From Fimbriimonadaceae bacterium (GTDB lineage Bacteria; Armatimonadota; Fimbriimonadia; Fimbriimonadales; Fimbriimonadaceae): DNA of 64,000 nt. The position numbers and the translations under genes are program-made. The notes beneath the pieces are model-generated. The model was given only the letters and a program-made list of their open reading frames with translations, was not told the DNA's origin and did no database searches. Shown piece after piece: positions 18,695 to 27,318 of the stretch. The stretch covers positions 29,026 through 93,025 of the forward strand of contig JAHBTB010000010.1 in assembly GCA_019638795.1 (NCBI GenBank), read 5' to 3'. Positions within the stretch are counted from its first letter, which is position 1; the number at the start of each line of letters is the position of its first letter.

Positions 18695-19681
18695 GTGCCA
18701 CCCGCCAAAAAACCGCGCGCAAACCTGACGCGCGACGACCTGCTGGGGCTGTTCGGACAGATCGCCTTGATGGTGCGGTTTGAGGAGCGCCTCCTCGCCG
18801 AATCCCAGGCCGGGAACCTCCGGGGCTCCCTTCACTTGGCCCGGGGACAAGAAGCCCTGCCCGCGGGGGCGTGCAAGGCCTTGCGTCAGACCGACTACCT
18901 GACGATGACTTATCGGGGCCACGGCTATGCCCTGGCCAAGGGCGTCGATTTGAACCGCGTCGCCGCCGAAATCCTCGGCCGACGCGACGGGCTCTGCGGC
19001 GGACAAGGCGGCAAAATGCACCTCTTTGACCCGAGCCACGGCCTCCTCGGCGCCAATGGGATCGTCGCCGGTGGGATCCCTACCGCTGTCGGCGCGGCGT
19101 GGTCGTCGGCACACCAAGGTCTCGGCAACGTCGCGTTGACCGTCTTCGGTGACGGGGCCGTCAACCAAGGCGTGGCGATGGAGTGCTTCAACCTTGCCGC
19201 CGTCATGAAGCTGCCCGTCATCTTCCTGTGCGAGAACAACCTCTATGCGGAGATGACGCCCCTCAGCCGGAGCACGGCCGAAGAGGACCTTGCCAAGCGG
19301 TTCGCGTCCTTTGGCATGCGCACCGCGACCTTCGACGGCAACGACGTCCTTGAGGTCTATGACCAAGTCGCCCAGGCCGCCGCGGGTTGCCGTGCGGGCG
19401 ACGGGCCGTACTTCTTGCAGGCGATGACCTACCGGACCTGCGGCCACTACCAACTCGACCCTGGCGTCGGCTACCGGACCAAGGAGGAGGTCGCGAAGTG
19501 GGAGGCGGCTTCACCCACCAAGCGCTTCGGCGACTGGCTTGTCCAGGAGAAACTCACCGACAAGAAAGGGCTCGCCCAGCTCGACGCCCAAGCAAAGGCG
19601 ACGGTTGACTCCGCGTTTGAGTTTGCCCTGGCGTCGCCAGAACCCGCCGTCGACCGGATCCTCGCGGGGGTGTTCGTATGA
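18695..19681 (+). CDS. Thiamine-diphosphate 2-oxoacid dehydrogenase E1 component, alpha subunit
   Basis: The 328-residue protein matches PdhA/AcoA-type E1 alpha chains in length. It has YRGHG at 73-77 (active-site His76), GGQGGKMHLFD at 102-112, and the ThDP motif GDGAVNQG (152-159) ending about 25 residues later in NN (181-182). With its beta partner it decarboxylates a 2-oxoacid or acyloin and normally loads the acyl group on a lipoyl E2. No E2 or E3 gene is present here. The setting among sugar-catabolic genes suggests a sugar-derived oxoacid rather than pyruvate, but this is inference. The start is GTG. Confidence 0.9.
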   Translation: MPPAKKPRANLTRDDLLGLFGQIALMVRFEERLLAESQAGNLRGSLHLARGQEALPAGACKALRQTDYLTMTYRGHGYALAKGVDLNRVAAEILGRRDGLCGGQGGKMHLFDPSHGLLGANGIVAGGIPTAVGAAWSSAHQGLGNVALTVFGDGAVNQGVAMECFNLAAVMKLPVIFLCENNLYAEMTPLSRSTAEEDLAKRFASFGMRTATFDGNDVLEVYDQVAQAAAGCRAGDGPYFLQAMTYRTCGHYQLDPGVGYRTKEEVAKWEAASPTKRFGDWLVQEKLTDKKGLAQLDAQAKATVDSAFEFALASPEPAVDRILAGVFV

Positions 19682-20667
19682 GCGTCGCCGGTGCCGTGGA
19701 GACGATGACCTACAGCCAGGCTGTCAGAGCCGCGGTCGCAGTCGAGATGCGGCGTGACCCCCGGGTCGTCCTCCTGGGAGAAGACGTCGCCCACCACGGC
19801 GGCATGTTCCAGGTCACGAAGGGGCTGATCGACGAGTTTGGCGCGCAGCGCGTCCTCGACACGCCGATCTCGGAGGCCGGGTTCATCGGCATGGCACTTG
19901 GCGCCGCGATGACCGGCCTGCGTCCGGTGGTCGAACTGATGTTCTTCGACTTTTCCCTGGTCGCGATGGACCAGCTGGTCAACCAACTCGCCAAGACCAC
20001 GGCGATGTCGGGTGGCCTGCCCGTGCCGCTCGTCATCCGGACGCAAGGGGGCGGCTACAAAGGCGCTGCGGCCCAACACTCCCAGATGCTGGAGGCGTTG
20101 TTCCTCCACATTCCCGGGCTGAAAGTCGTCACCCCCGGCACTCCGGCAGACGCCCATGGACTCCTTCTCGCCGCCATCCGTGACGACAACCCCGTCCTCT
20201 TCATCGAGCACAAGCAACTGTACGGGACGTCGGGGCCGGTGGCGGTGGGGGCCGAGCAGCCCCTAGGTCAGTGCCGGGTCGTCCGCGAAGGACGCGACGT
20301 CACCATCGTCAGCTATTCGTACACCGTCCATCTGGCTCTCCAAGCCGCCGAGTCCCTCGCCGCCGACGGCGTCGAGGCCGAGGTCGTCGACGTGCGGACC
20401 CTCAATCCCCTCGACTTGGAGACCGTGGGGGCGAGCCTTCGCCGGACCCACCACCTTGTCGTGACCCACGAGGCCCACGCCCGGTGCGGATTTGGCGCCG
20501 ACCTGGCCGCCCAGGTGCAAGAGAAGTGGTTCGACGAACTCGACGCCCCCGTCCTGCGCCTGTGCGCCGCCGATGTGCCCGTCCCGTTCGCCAAGAACCT
20601 TGAGGACGCTGTGCTGCCTTCGGCCGACAAGATCAAGGCCCGCGTCTTGGAGTGCCTCGGAAGATGA
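19678..20667 (+). CDS. Thiamine-diphosphate 2-oxoacid dehydrogenase E1 component, beta subunit
   Basis: The 329-residue transketolase-like protein is the partner of the preceding alpha chain, whose stop overlaps its ATG (ATGA). It carries VLLGEDVAHHGGMFQVTKGL with the ThDP-activating Glu, DTPISEAGFIGMALGAAMTGLRP, and the C-terminal transketolase domain DVTIVSYSYTVHLALQAAESL and VDVRTLNPLD, followed by VVTHEAHARCGFGADLAAQV. It forms the alpha2-beta2 E1 heterotetramer. Its stop overlaps the SDR start, which ties it to that oxidoreductase. Confidence 0.92.
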   Translation: MSVAGAVETMTYSQAVRAAVAVEMRRDPRVVLLGEDVAHHGGMFQVTKGLIDEFGAQRVLDTPISEAGFIGMALGAAMTGLRPVVELMFFDFSLVAMDQLVNQLAKTTAMSGGLPVPLVIRTQGGGYKGAAAQHSQMLEALFLHIPGLKVVTPGTPADAHGLLLAAIRDDNPVLFIEHKQLYGTSGPVAVGAEQPLGQCRVVREGRDVTIVSYSYTVHLALQAAESLAADGVEAEVVDVRTLNPLDLETVGASLRRTHHLVVTHEAHARCGFGADLAAQVQEKWFDELDAPVLRLCAADVPVPFAKNLEDAVLPSADKIKARVLECLGR

Positions 20668-21428
20668 CCCTGACTGCCCGCGTCGCCCTGGTGACCGGCG
20701 CCGGCCAAGGCATCGGCGCGGCGGTCGCCCGTCGGCTCGCTGCGGCGGGGGTCAAGGTGGCCTGTCTCGACCGTACCGCGGAGACGGCCCGCGTCATCGC
20801 CGACACCGTCGGTGGCCGGGCCTATGCGGCCGACGTCGCCGATGTGGCCCGCTTCCCCGCCCTCCTGGCCGACATCGAAGCCGACTTGGGGCCGGTCGAC
20901 GCCCTCGTCAACGTCGCCGGGGTCTGCCTGACCCGGCCAGTCGACAAGGTGACGCCGGAGGAGTTTGCCTTGACCTTCGCCGTCAATGTCCACGGGCCGT
21001 TTTTCCTCAGCCGCGCCGTTGCCGACCGACTCGTCAGCCGAGGCGCACCGGGTGCCGTCGTCAACATGGCGTCGGTGTCGGCGTTCTTGCCCAAACTCGA
21101 ACAAATCGACTACGGCGCCTCAAAGGCCGCCCTCGTGAGCCTCACCCGGTCGCTGGCCCTTGTCTATGCCGGGCACGGGGTGCGCTTCAACGCGGTCGCC
21201 CCCGGAATGATCGACACGCCGATGACCCAGGCCAACGCCCAAAACCGGGCGCTGGCGCGCGGCACGACCCCACAAGAACAACTCGATTTGCTCCTCAAGA
21301 CCGTCCCCATGGGGCGCGTCGGCACCCCCGACGACGTCGCCCAAACGGTCGCGTTCCTCCTCAGCGAGGAGTCCAGCTATGTGACCGGCCAGACCATCGA
21401 CGTCTGCGGCGGCACCCTCATGAGATGA
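20664..21428 (+). CDS. Short-chain dehydrogenase/reductase
   Basis: The 254-residue classical SDR has TGAGQGIG (11-18) for NAD(P) binding, NVAG (83-86), and the catalytic triad Ser137, Tyr150, Lys154 in YGASK. C-terminal RVGTPDDVAQTVAFLLSEESSYVTGQTIDVCGG is typical. It probably oxidises a hydroxyl of a sugar, lactone precursor or deoxy sugar acid. The ATG at 20664 overlaps the E1 beta stop by ATGA, which decides the start over the in-frame ATG at 20652. Confidence 0.9.
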   Translation: MTLTARVALVTGAGQGIGAAVARRLAAAGVKVACLDRTAETARVIADTVGGRAYAADVADVARFPALLADIEADLGPVDALVNVAGVCLTRPVDKVTPEEFALTFAVNVHGPFFLSRAVADRLVSRGAPGAVVNMASVSAFLPKLEQIDYGASKAALVSLTRSLALVYAGHGVRFNAVAPGMIDTPMTQANAQNRALARGTTPQEQLDLLLKTVPMGRVGTPDDVAQTVAFLLSEESSYVTGQTIDVCGGTLMR

Positions 21429-21431
21429 CCC

Positions 21432-21941
21432 ATGGCATACAACGGCGTTTGGCACACCAGTTTCACCGTCTCGGACATCGAAACGTCCGTAGCCTTCTAC
21501 TGCGACTTGCTCGGGCTTGAGCTCTACCACCAGCAAGTCCAGCACAACGAGTACACCGCCAAGCTGGTCGGCTACGAGGGCGCCCATCTCAAGGTCGCGA
21601 TGCTCCGGATCCCCGGAGCGTTTGTCGGTCCCTCGAACCACCATTTGGAGTTGGTGGAATACGTCCACCCCCGAGGCGACAAGACCGACGTGGCGACGAA
21701 CCGGCCCGGTTCGCCCCACCTGTGTTTTGTCACCGACGACATCCACGGCGACTACGAGCGGCTCAGCGCCGCGGGGGTCCGGTTCCGCGCCCCTGCCCCC
21801 GTCGAGATCGTCGCCGGTGTGAACAAGGGCGGCTACACGGTCTACTTCCTTGACCCTGACGACATCACCCTGGAAATGTTGCAACCGCCACCCGGCCGGC
21901 CTTGGGGCACGATGGACGGCCGCGAAGTCACCAAACCATGA
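21432..21941 (+). CDS. VOC (glyoxalase/dioxygenase fold) family protein
   Basis: The 169-residue protein has two beta-alpha-beta-beta-beta modules. WHTSFTVSDIETSVAFYCDLLGLEL holds the first metal-ligand His, HHLELVEYVHP the first Glu, SPHLCFVTDDIHGDYERL the second His, and DDITLEMLQPP the second Glu. VOC proteins are metal enzymes (isomerases, lyases, dioxygenases). Here it lies 3 bases after the SDR and overlaps the next dehydrogenase gene, so it probably acts on an intermediate of this sugar pathway. The reaction is not predictable from sequence. Confidence 0.85.
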   Translation: MAYNGVWHTSFTVSDIETSVAFYCDLLGLELYHQQVQHNEYTAKLVGYEGAHLKVAMLRIPGAFVGPSNHHLELVEYVHPRGDKTDVATNRPGSPHLCFVTDDIHGDYERLSAAGVRFRAPAPVEIVAGVNKGGYTVYFLDPDDITLEMLQPPPGRPWGTMDGREVTKP

Positions 21942-23020
21942 CGTTGCGTCAGCATCCTGACCTTTTGGTCAAGCCCCTGCCGATCAAGTCGATCGGCGCG
22001 GGCGGGATCGTCAGGCACGCCCACCTCCCCGCCTACGCCATGTGCGGTTGGAAGGTCGAGGCGATCTGCGACGTCGACCGGCCCAGGGCCGAAGAACTGG
22101 CCAAGGAGTTCGGAGTCCCCCTTGTCGCCGGCACGGTGGAAGAGATCGTCGCCGCTGGCTCCCAAGACTGCGTTTACGACCTGGCCGTCCCCGCCAAGGC
22201 CACCGCCGACGTCCTGCGGCAACTGCCCGACCAGTCCCTCGTCCTCATGCAAAAGCCGATGGGCGAAGACCTCGGACAGGCCCGAGAGATCCACGACATC
22301 TGCCTGACCAAACGGTTGAGGGCGGCGGTCAACTTCCAACTCCGGTCCGCACCCTATGCGTTGGCCGCTCGGGACGCTGTCGGCCAAGGGCTCCTCGGCG
22401 ACCTCGTCGAGGTCGACATCAAGGTCCACGTGCATATGCCCTGGGCGATCTGGCCGTTCCTTGAACTGTCGCCGAGGATGGAAATCGTCTACCACTCCAT
22501 CCACTACCTCGACTTCGTGCGGGCGCTCCTCGGCGAACCCCGGTGGGTGAAGGCGACCACCCACCGGCACCCCGCCAGCCCCAAATTGCATTCGAGCCGG
22601 TCGGCGGTGCTCATGGACTTCGGGGCCTCGCCCCAAGGGCATGCCGTCCGCGCCCAGGTCGTCACCTTCCACGCCCACGACTACGGGCTCAAGCACCAGA
22701 CCAGCCGGGTCGCCCTTGAGGGCACCGAGGGCGCGCTCCATTTCCAAATGGGACTGAACATGGACTACCCCACTGGCGCACCGGACTGGCTGGAGGTCAA
22801 CACCGGGGCCGGCTGGGAGGCGGTCCCGCTTGAGGGGAGTTGGTTCCCCCACGCTTTCCGCGGCCCCATGGCCGCCATGATGCGATGGGCGGCCGACCCA
22901 CAGGCCGTCCCCGAGACCCACTTTGAGGACGCTTTCCGCACGATGGCCTTGGTCGAGGCGGCTTACACCGACGCGGCCACGCCCGGGGTCGACCCCCGCT
23001 CCTACTGGCCGAGCCCGTAG
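21938..23020 (+). CDS. Gfo/Idh/MocA-family NAD(P)-dependent sugar oxidoreductase
   Basis: The 360-residue protein has an N-terminal Rossmann domain with IGAGGIVRHAHLPAY (19-33) and CDVD. The usual EKP motif appears as QKP (Gln105, Lys106, Pro107), so the catalytic Lys is kept. A C-terminal alpha/beta domain follows. Such enzymes oxidise sugars or inositols, often at C1 or C3. The ATG at 21938 overlaps the VOC stop (ATGA). The 3' end overlaps the convergent amidohydrolase gene by 19 bases. Confidence 0.9.
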   Translation: MTLRQHPDLLVKPLPIKSIGAGGIVRHAHLPAYAMCGWKVEAICDVDRPRAEELAKEFGVPLVAGTVEEIVAAGSQDCVYDLAVPAKATADVLRQLPDQSLVLMQKPMGEDLGQAREIHDICLTKRLRAAVNFQLRSAPYALAARDAVGQGLLGDLVEVDIKVHVHMPWAIWPFLELSPRMEIVYHSIHYLDFVRALLGEPRWVKATTHRHPASPKLHSSRSAVLMDFGASPQGHAVRAQVVTFHAHDYGLKHQTSRVALEGTEGALHFQMGLNMDYPTGAPDWLEVNTGAGWEAVPLEGSWFPHAFRGPMAAMMRWAADPQAVPETHFEDAFRTMALVEAAYTDAATPGVDPRSYWPSP

Positions 23021-23817
23021 AACCGGGCCGCGTTCAGTCCCATGACACCGTCGCGGTCGGTCCCCGAGAGGCAGGACTCAAGCGATCCGACCACCCGTCC
23101 GTAAGAGCCGGCCGGCAGACACACCGGCCAGTCGGAACCGACCATGCACCTACCCGGGCCGAAACATTCCAACACGTGATGCACGTAGGGGCCGAGGGTC
23201 GCCTCGTCCCACGTCGGCCAGTCCGCTTCAAAGGCCAGGCCCGAAACCTTGCACCACACGTGCTCGCGCCGAGACAACTCGCGGACGTGGGTCGCCCACG
23301 GCTCCCACTCGCCGCGCCTGATCCCAGGCTTGGCACAATGGTCCAAGACGAGCGGACAACTGACCGCGTCGGCAAACTGGCAAGTCTCGACCAACTGGTC
23401 GGCATAGACCAACAGGTCGTAGGTGAGCCCGTGCGCCGCCAGCCGCTTCGCCCCGGCGATGAACTCGGGGCGCGTCAAGAACCCAGGAGGTTCGCCCTGG
23501 GCCGCCTCCCTGACCCCGCGGAAGCGCGGTCGGGAGGCCCACTTGGCGAGCCGGTCGTCCACGTCGCGGGACGTCAAGTCCACCCAGCCGACGACGCCAA
23601 GGACCGAGTCGTCGAGGCCGAGCAGGAAATCGTTCTCGACCTCTGACGACCGCGCCTGCACCGCGACCGACCCGACCATCCCGGCCTCGGCCAAGAGCGG
23701 CGCGAGGTCGGCAGGCAGAAAATCACGGCGGCACACCGCCATTTCGTCCGTGATCCACGCGAACTCGACCGGGTCGTAGCGCCAATAGTGTTGGTGGGCG
23801 TCGATCCGCACGGTCAC
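23002..23817 (-). CDS. Amidohydrolase-family sugar lactonase (L-fuconolactonase-like)
   Basis: The 271-residue TIM barrel begins with TVRIDAHQHYWRYDP, where HxH is the metal or active-site motif. It has LVLDHCAKPGI and MVGSDWPVC with the C-terminal Asp, the pattern of COG3618 enzymes such as L-fucono-1,5-lactonase and related 2-pyrone hydrolases. It would open a sugar lactone made by the Gfo/Idh or SDR dehydrogenase encoded opposite. The GTG start at 23817 overlaps the permease stop in GTGA; the longer frame starting at 23919 is the permease shadow. Confidence 0.85.
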   Translation of the reverse strand: MTVRIDAHQHYWRYDPVEFAWITDEMAVCRRDFLPADLAPLLAEAGMVGSVAVQARSSEVENDFLLGLDDSVLGVVGWVDLTSRDVDDRLAKWASRPRFRGVREAAQGEPPGFLTRPEFIAGAKRLAAHGLTYDLLVYADQLVETCQFADAVSCPLVLDHCAKPGIRRGEWEPWATHVRELSRREHVWCKVSGLAFEADWPTWDEATLGPYVHHVLECFGPGRCMVGSDWPVCLPAGSYGRVVGSLESCLSGTDRDGVMGLNAARFYGLGQ

Positions 23818-24776
23818 TCGGCCCCGGCCGCCGCCGCTCGGGCCAGCCGCCACCGGTCGAGGGCCACCGCCGTGAGGATGATCGCGCCGGTCACGATCTC
23901 CTGGACCCAGTTGGGCCAACCGGACTGAGAGCCTCCCGACGCGATCGTGGTCATGATCAGCGCCCCGACCAGCGAGCCGAAGATCGACCCCTCGCCCCCG
24001 TTCAAACTCGCTCCTCCGATGACCACGGCGGCGATGACCGAGAGTTCCAGTCCGACCGCGACGGTGGGGTCACCCACCGTCAACCGCGAGAACTGGGTGA
24101 GGCCGGCAAGCCCGAAGCACAACCCGGCGAGGCCGAACACCCACAGGCTCACCCGGTCGGTGTTGATCCCGCACATCCGCGCCGTCGCTTCGTTCGAGCC
24201 CGTCGCCACGACGTGGCGGCCGAAAACGGACGAGTTGAGCACCCAGTGGGCCAGCACCCCCAGGGCGATGACCATCCATCCCCCTGGCGGCAGGATCTGC
24301 CACCGTTGGTCTGGGGGCAGCGCACCGGTCATGTTGCGCAGCCAGTTCATTGGCACGTCGATCTTTTGTTCGTTCGCAACGCCCTTGGCGATGCCCCGGA
24401 ACGCCAACAAGGTCGCAAGGGTGACAATGAACGATCCGACCTTTAGTTTGGTCGTCAGGAACCCGTTCGCCCATCCGGCTACCCCTCCCGACAGAACACC
24501 GACCAATGCGGAAGGCAATGGGGCCATCCCCGACTTGAGACAAAAGGCAATGACGACCGTGACCAAGGCCACTAAGGACCCGACCGAAAGGTCGATCGCC
24601 CCCGTGATGATGATGAAGGTCATTCCGATGGCGGTGAAGCCGGTGATGACCGTCTGCCGGATCATGATCTCGAAGTTCACCGGCGTGGCGAACGATCCGT
24701 TCAACGCCACGTTGAAGGCGATGACAATCGCCACCCAAACCAAGACCAGTCCAAGAGCTTTCTTCCACGCCTTCAT
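23814..24776 (-). CDS. Ribose-type sugar ABC transporter permease (RbsC-like)
   Basis: The 320-residue membrane protein has about 8-10 segments and the RbsC family landmarks TGFTAIGMTFIIITGAIDLSVGS, FLTTKLKVGSFIVTLATLL, VFGRHVVATGSNEATARMCGI and AAVVIGGASLNGGEGSIFGSLVG. It forms the channel of a carbohydrate importer with the ATPase and binding protein encoded just upstream. The ATG at 24776 overlaps the ATPase stop (ATGA). The downstream lactonase gene is coupled to it, so transported sugar probably feeds that enzyme. Confidence 0.93.
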   Translation of the reverse strand: MKAWKKALGLVLVWVAIVIAFNVALNGSFATPVNFEIMIRQTVITGFTAIGMTFIIITGAIDLSVGSLVALVTVVIAFCLKSGMAPLPSALVGVLSGGVAGWANGFLTTKLKVGSFIVTLATLLAFRGIAKGVANEQKIDVPMNWLRNMTGALPPDQRWQILPPGGWMVIALGVLAHWVLNSSVFGRHVVATGSNEATARMCGINTDRVSLWVFGLAGLCFGLAGLTQFSRLTVGDPTVAVGLELSVIAAVVIGGASLNGGEGSIFGSLVGALIMTTIASGGSQSGWPNWVQEIVTGAIILTAVALDRWRLARAAAAGAE

Positions 24777-26221
24777 GCGCCAGTGCACCACCCGAGCAAC
24801 GTCTGTTCGTCCGTCGCCCTCCCGTCCAAAACCGTCACGACCTCGCCGCGCCGGAAGACGGCGATGCGGTCACAGAGACCCAGCAACTCCGGAAGGTGGC
24901 TACTGACCAGCAACACCGCCTTCCCTTCGCACGCCCCCCGGTCGATGATCTTGTAGATCTCTGCCTTGCTCCCCACGTCGATCCCGCGCGTCGGCTCGTC
25001 CAAGAACCACACCGACGAAGACTGGTCGAACAGCCTCCCGATCGCGACCTTTTGCTGGTTACCCCCGCTCAGCGACCCGATCGGCTGCCAAGGCGAACGG
25101 CACTTGACGTTGAGCGCGGTGACGACGGCGTCGGTGCGTTGCCGCAAGTCGGATTCGCGCACGCTCACCCGGCCCGGACGCGGCAATGTCAGGTTGTCGG
25201 CGATGCTGAGCGCCTGGGCGAGCCCCTCGGTCTTACGGTCTTCGCTGACCATACCGGCCCACGGCCATCCCACCGCCCGGCCCGTCGCCGTCGAGACCTT
25301 CCCGGCCTTCAGCCGGTCGAGACCAAAGAGACACCGGACGTACTCCGTGCGGCCCGACCCGTTAAGCCCGGCAAGCCCGAGCACCTCGCCCGAGCGAAGC
25401 TCTAGGTCAACTCCGAGGGGCAGCCGGGGGCCGTGCAGGCCGGATGTCGACAGCACCACCTCGCCTGGCGAGCGGTCCGACCGGACGTACATCTGCCCGA
25501 TCTCGCGCCCCGCCATCAGCCGGGTCATCCCGTCGGTGTCAGTCTCCGAGACCTCGACGTGGCCGACCAAGACCCCGTCGCGAAGGAAGGTCGCCCGGTC
25601 ACAGACCTCCTTGACTTCGTCCAAGAAGTGACTGATGTAGACGACCCCCTTGCCCAACGAGGCCAACCGCTTGACGACTTCGAAAAGGTGGCCGACGTCT
25701 TTCTGGCCCAGACTCGACGTGGGTTCGTCAAAGAGCACCACCCGTGCGTCTGACATCATCGCCCGCGCGATCTCGACGAGCTGGCGCTGGGCGGGCGACA
25801 GGCTGGACAGCATCCGGTCCGGGGCGAGGTCTCCCACCCCAAGGGCCCCCAGGTGCCGGCGGGCCTCCGCGTCCATCTTACGTCGGTCGCGCAACAGGCC
25901 GCTCCGGACCTCTTGTCCCAGAAAGATGTTCTCGGCCACGGTGAGGTGGGCGCACACGGCGAGTTCCTGGTGGACCAGGGCGACCCCCGCCTCGCGGGCG
26001 TCCCCGACCGAGCGTGGCGCGTATGGCTTGCCGTCAAGGGTAAGGGTCCCCGCGTCAGGGGCCAGTTCCCCGTGCAGTATCCGCATCAGAGTGCTCTTGC
26101 CGCTGCCGTTCTCGCCAACAAGAGCGTGGATCTCACCCTGGTCAAGGGTGAAATCCACGTTGTCTAGCGCAAGGTTGGCGCCAAACGCCTTGCGGATCCC
26201 GCGGGCCTCCAGCAGAGCCAT
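24773..26221 (-). CDS. Sugar ABC transporter ATP-binding protein with two ABC domains (RbsA/MglA-like)
   Basis: The 482-residue protein carries two tandem ABC modules. The first has Walker A GENGSGKST (36-44), a slightly divergent signature LSPAQRQ (141-147) and VVLFDEPTSS. The second has the degenerate Walker A GLNGSGRTE usual in this family, LSGGNQQKVAIGR and VWFLDEPTRGIDVGSK. It powers uptake through the RbsC-like permease. It starts 4 bases after the binding-protein stop. Length and architecture are normal for RbsA (about 500). Confidence 0.93.
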   Translation of the reverse strand: MALLEARGIRKAFGANLALDNVDFTLDQGEIHALVGENGSGKSTLMRILHGELAPDAGTLTLDGKPYAPRSVGDAREAGVALVHQELAVCAHLTVAENIFLGQEVRSGLLRDRRKMDAEARRHLGALGVGDLAPDRMLSSLSPAQRQLVEIARAMMSDARVVLFDEPTSSLGQKDVGHLFEVVKRLASLGKGVVYISHFLDEVKEVCDRATFLRDGVLVGHVEVSETDTDGMTRLMAGREIGQMYVRSDRSPGEVVLSTSGLHGPRLPLGVDLELRSGEVLGLAGLNGSGRTEYVRCLFGLDRLKAGKVSTATGRAVGWPWAGMVSEDRKTEGLAQALSIADNLTLPRPGRVSVRESDLRQRTDAVVTALNVKCRSPWQPIGSLSGGNQQKVAIGRLFDQSSSVWFLDEPTRGIDVGSKAEIYKIIDRGACEGKAVLLVSSHLPELLGLCDRIAVFRRGEVVTVLDGRATDEQTLLGWCTGA

Positions 26222-26225
26222 GCCG

Positions 26226-27221
26226 TCAGAGTTTGGGGTGCAGGAGGTCGTTGATCTCAGGGGTCTTCATGTTTTCCTTGTCGACCACCGCCGCGCCCGT
26301 GTCGATGCGCTTCTCGACCTTCTCACCCTTCAGGTGGGCGACGAGGGTCTTGACCGACAGGTAACCCATCTTTTCGGGGTTTTGCACCACCAAGGCGTCG
26401 ATCTCGCCCTTCTCCAGCGCGGTGAGCAACTGGTCGCTGGCATCAAAGCCGACAAACTTGATCTTTCCGGCCAGCCCGGCGTTTTGGAGCGTCCGGAGCA
26501 TGCCGAAAGCGCTTGACTCGTTGGGACAGAAGATGCCCTCCACGTCCTTGAACCGCTGCAGCAGGTTCTCGGCAACCTGTTGGGCCGACTCCACCGACGC
26601 CCCGGCGTGCTGGTTCTCACTGATGACGGTGATCCCGGGGTTCTCCTTCATCGCTTCCATAAAGCCGTCCTCACGTTCCATCGTGCTCGCCGAGCCCTCC
26701 ATGTAGCGGAGGAGGATGACCTTGCCCTTACCACCCAAGAGCTTGGCCAGACGTTCGCCGCCGAGCTTGCCCGCCGCCTTGTTGTCGGTGGCGACAAAGC
26801 TAACTGTGTCGACGTCTTTCAGGCCGGAGTCGAAGATCAGCACGGGAATGCCGGCGTCTTGGGCGTTGGTCACCGGCACGCGCAGGACGCTGTTGTCCAG
26901 CGGGGCGAGGCCGATAGCACTCACCTTCTTGGCGGTGAAGTCTTCGACGACTTTGACTTGTCCGTCCTTGTCGTCCTCCTTCAGGGGGCCTTTCCAAATC
27001 ACCTCGACGCCCAACTCGTCGCCCGCCTTCTTGGCCCCGGCCTCGACCGATTTCCAAAAGACGTGGGAGGTGCCCTTGGGGATCATCGCGATCGTCAGCT
27101 TGCCCGAGGCGGCAGGCTTTGCCGCCGCCCCGTCTTTCGCGGGTTCGGCCGGCGGATTGCAGGCGGTCAGGAAGAGGCCGGCCAGCCCGACCAGGGCCAG
27201 CGGCAATGCGAGCCGTTTCAT
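26226..27221 (-). CDS. Sugar ABC transporter substrate-binding lipoprotein (RbsB-like)
   Basis: The 331-residue protein has a lipoprotein signal with lipobox LTAC (Cys at about residue 20), then a periplasmic-binding-protein fold: LTIAMIPKGTSHVFWKSVEAG, VSAIGLAPLDNSVLRVPVTNA, VSFVATDNKAAGKLGGERLA and ALEKGEIDALVVQNPEKMG. It captures a monosaccharide and delivers it to the permease. ATG 27221 is chosen because the preceding 39 codons of the open frame lack a signal and enter the divergent gene. It is the first gene of the importer operon. Confidence 0.92.
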   Translation of the reverse strand: MKRLALPLALVGLAGLFLTACNPPAEPAKDGAAAKPAASGKLTIAMIPKGTSHVFWKSVEAGAKKAGDELGVEVIWKGPLKEDDKDGQVKVVEDFTAKKVSAIGLAPLDNSVLRVPVTNAQDAGIPVLIFDSGLKDVDTVSFVATDNKAAGKLGGERLAKLLGGKGKVILLRYMEGSASTMEREDGFMEAMKENPGITVISENQHAGASVESAQQVAENLLQRFKDVEGIFCPNESSAFGMLRTLQNAGLAGKIKFVGFDASDQLLTALEKGEIDALVVQNPEKMGYLSVKTLVAHLKGEKVEKRIDTGAAVVDKENMKTPEINDLLHPKL

Positions 27222-27318
27222 GGTGAAGCCCAGTTTGCCCGATTTTGGGCTCAGATCGCCGCATTCTCCGTGAATCGGACCGCCGCGGCCGCCCCGTGGC
27301 CGGAGGTACAAGCGCAAG

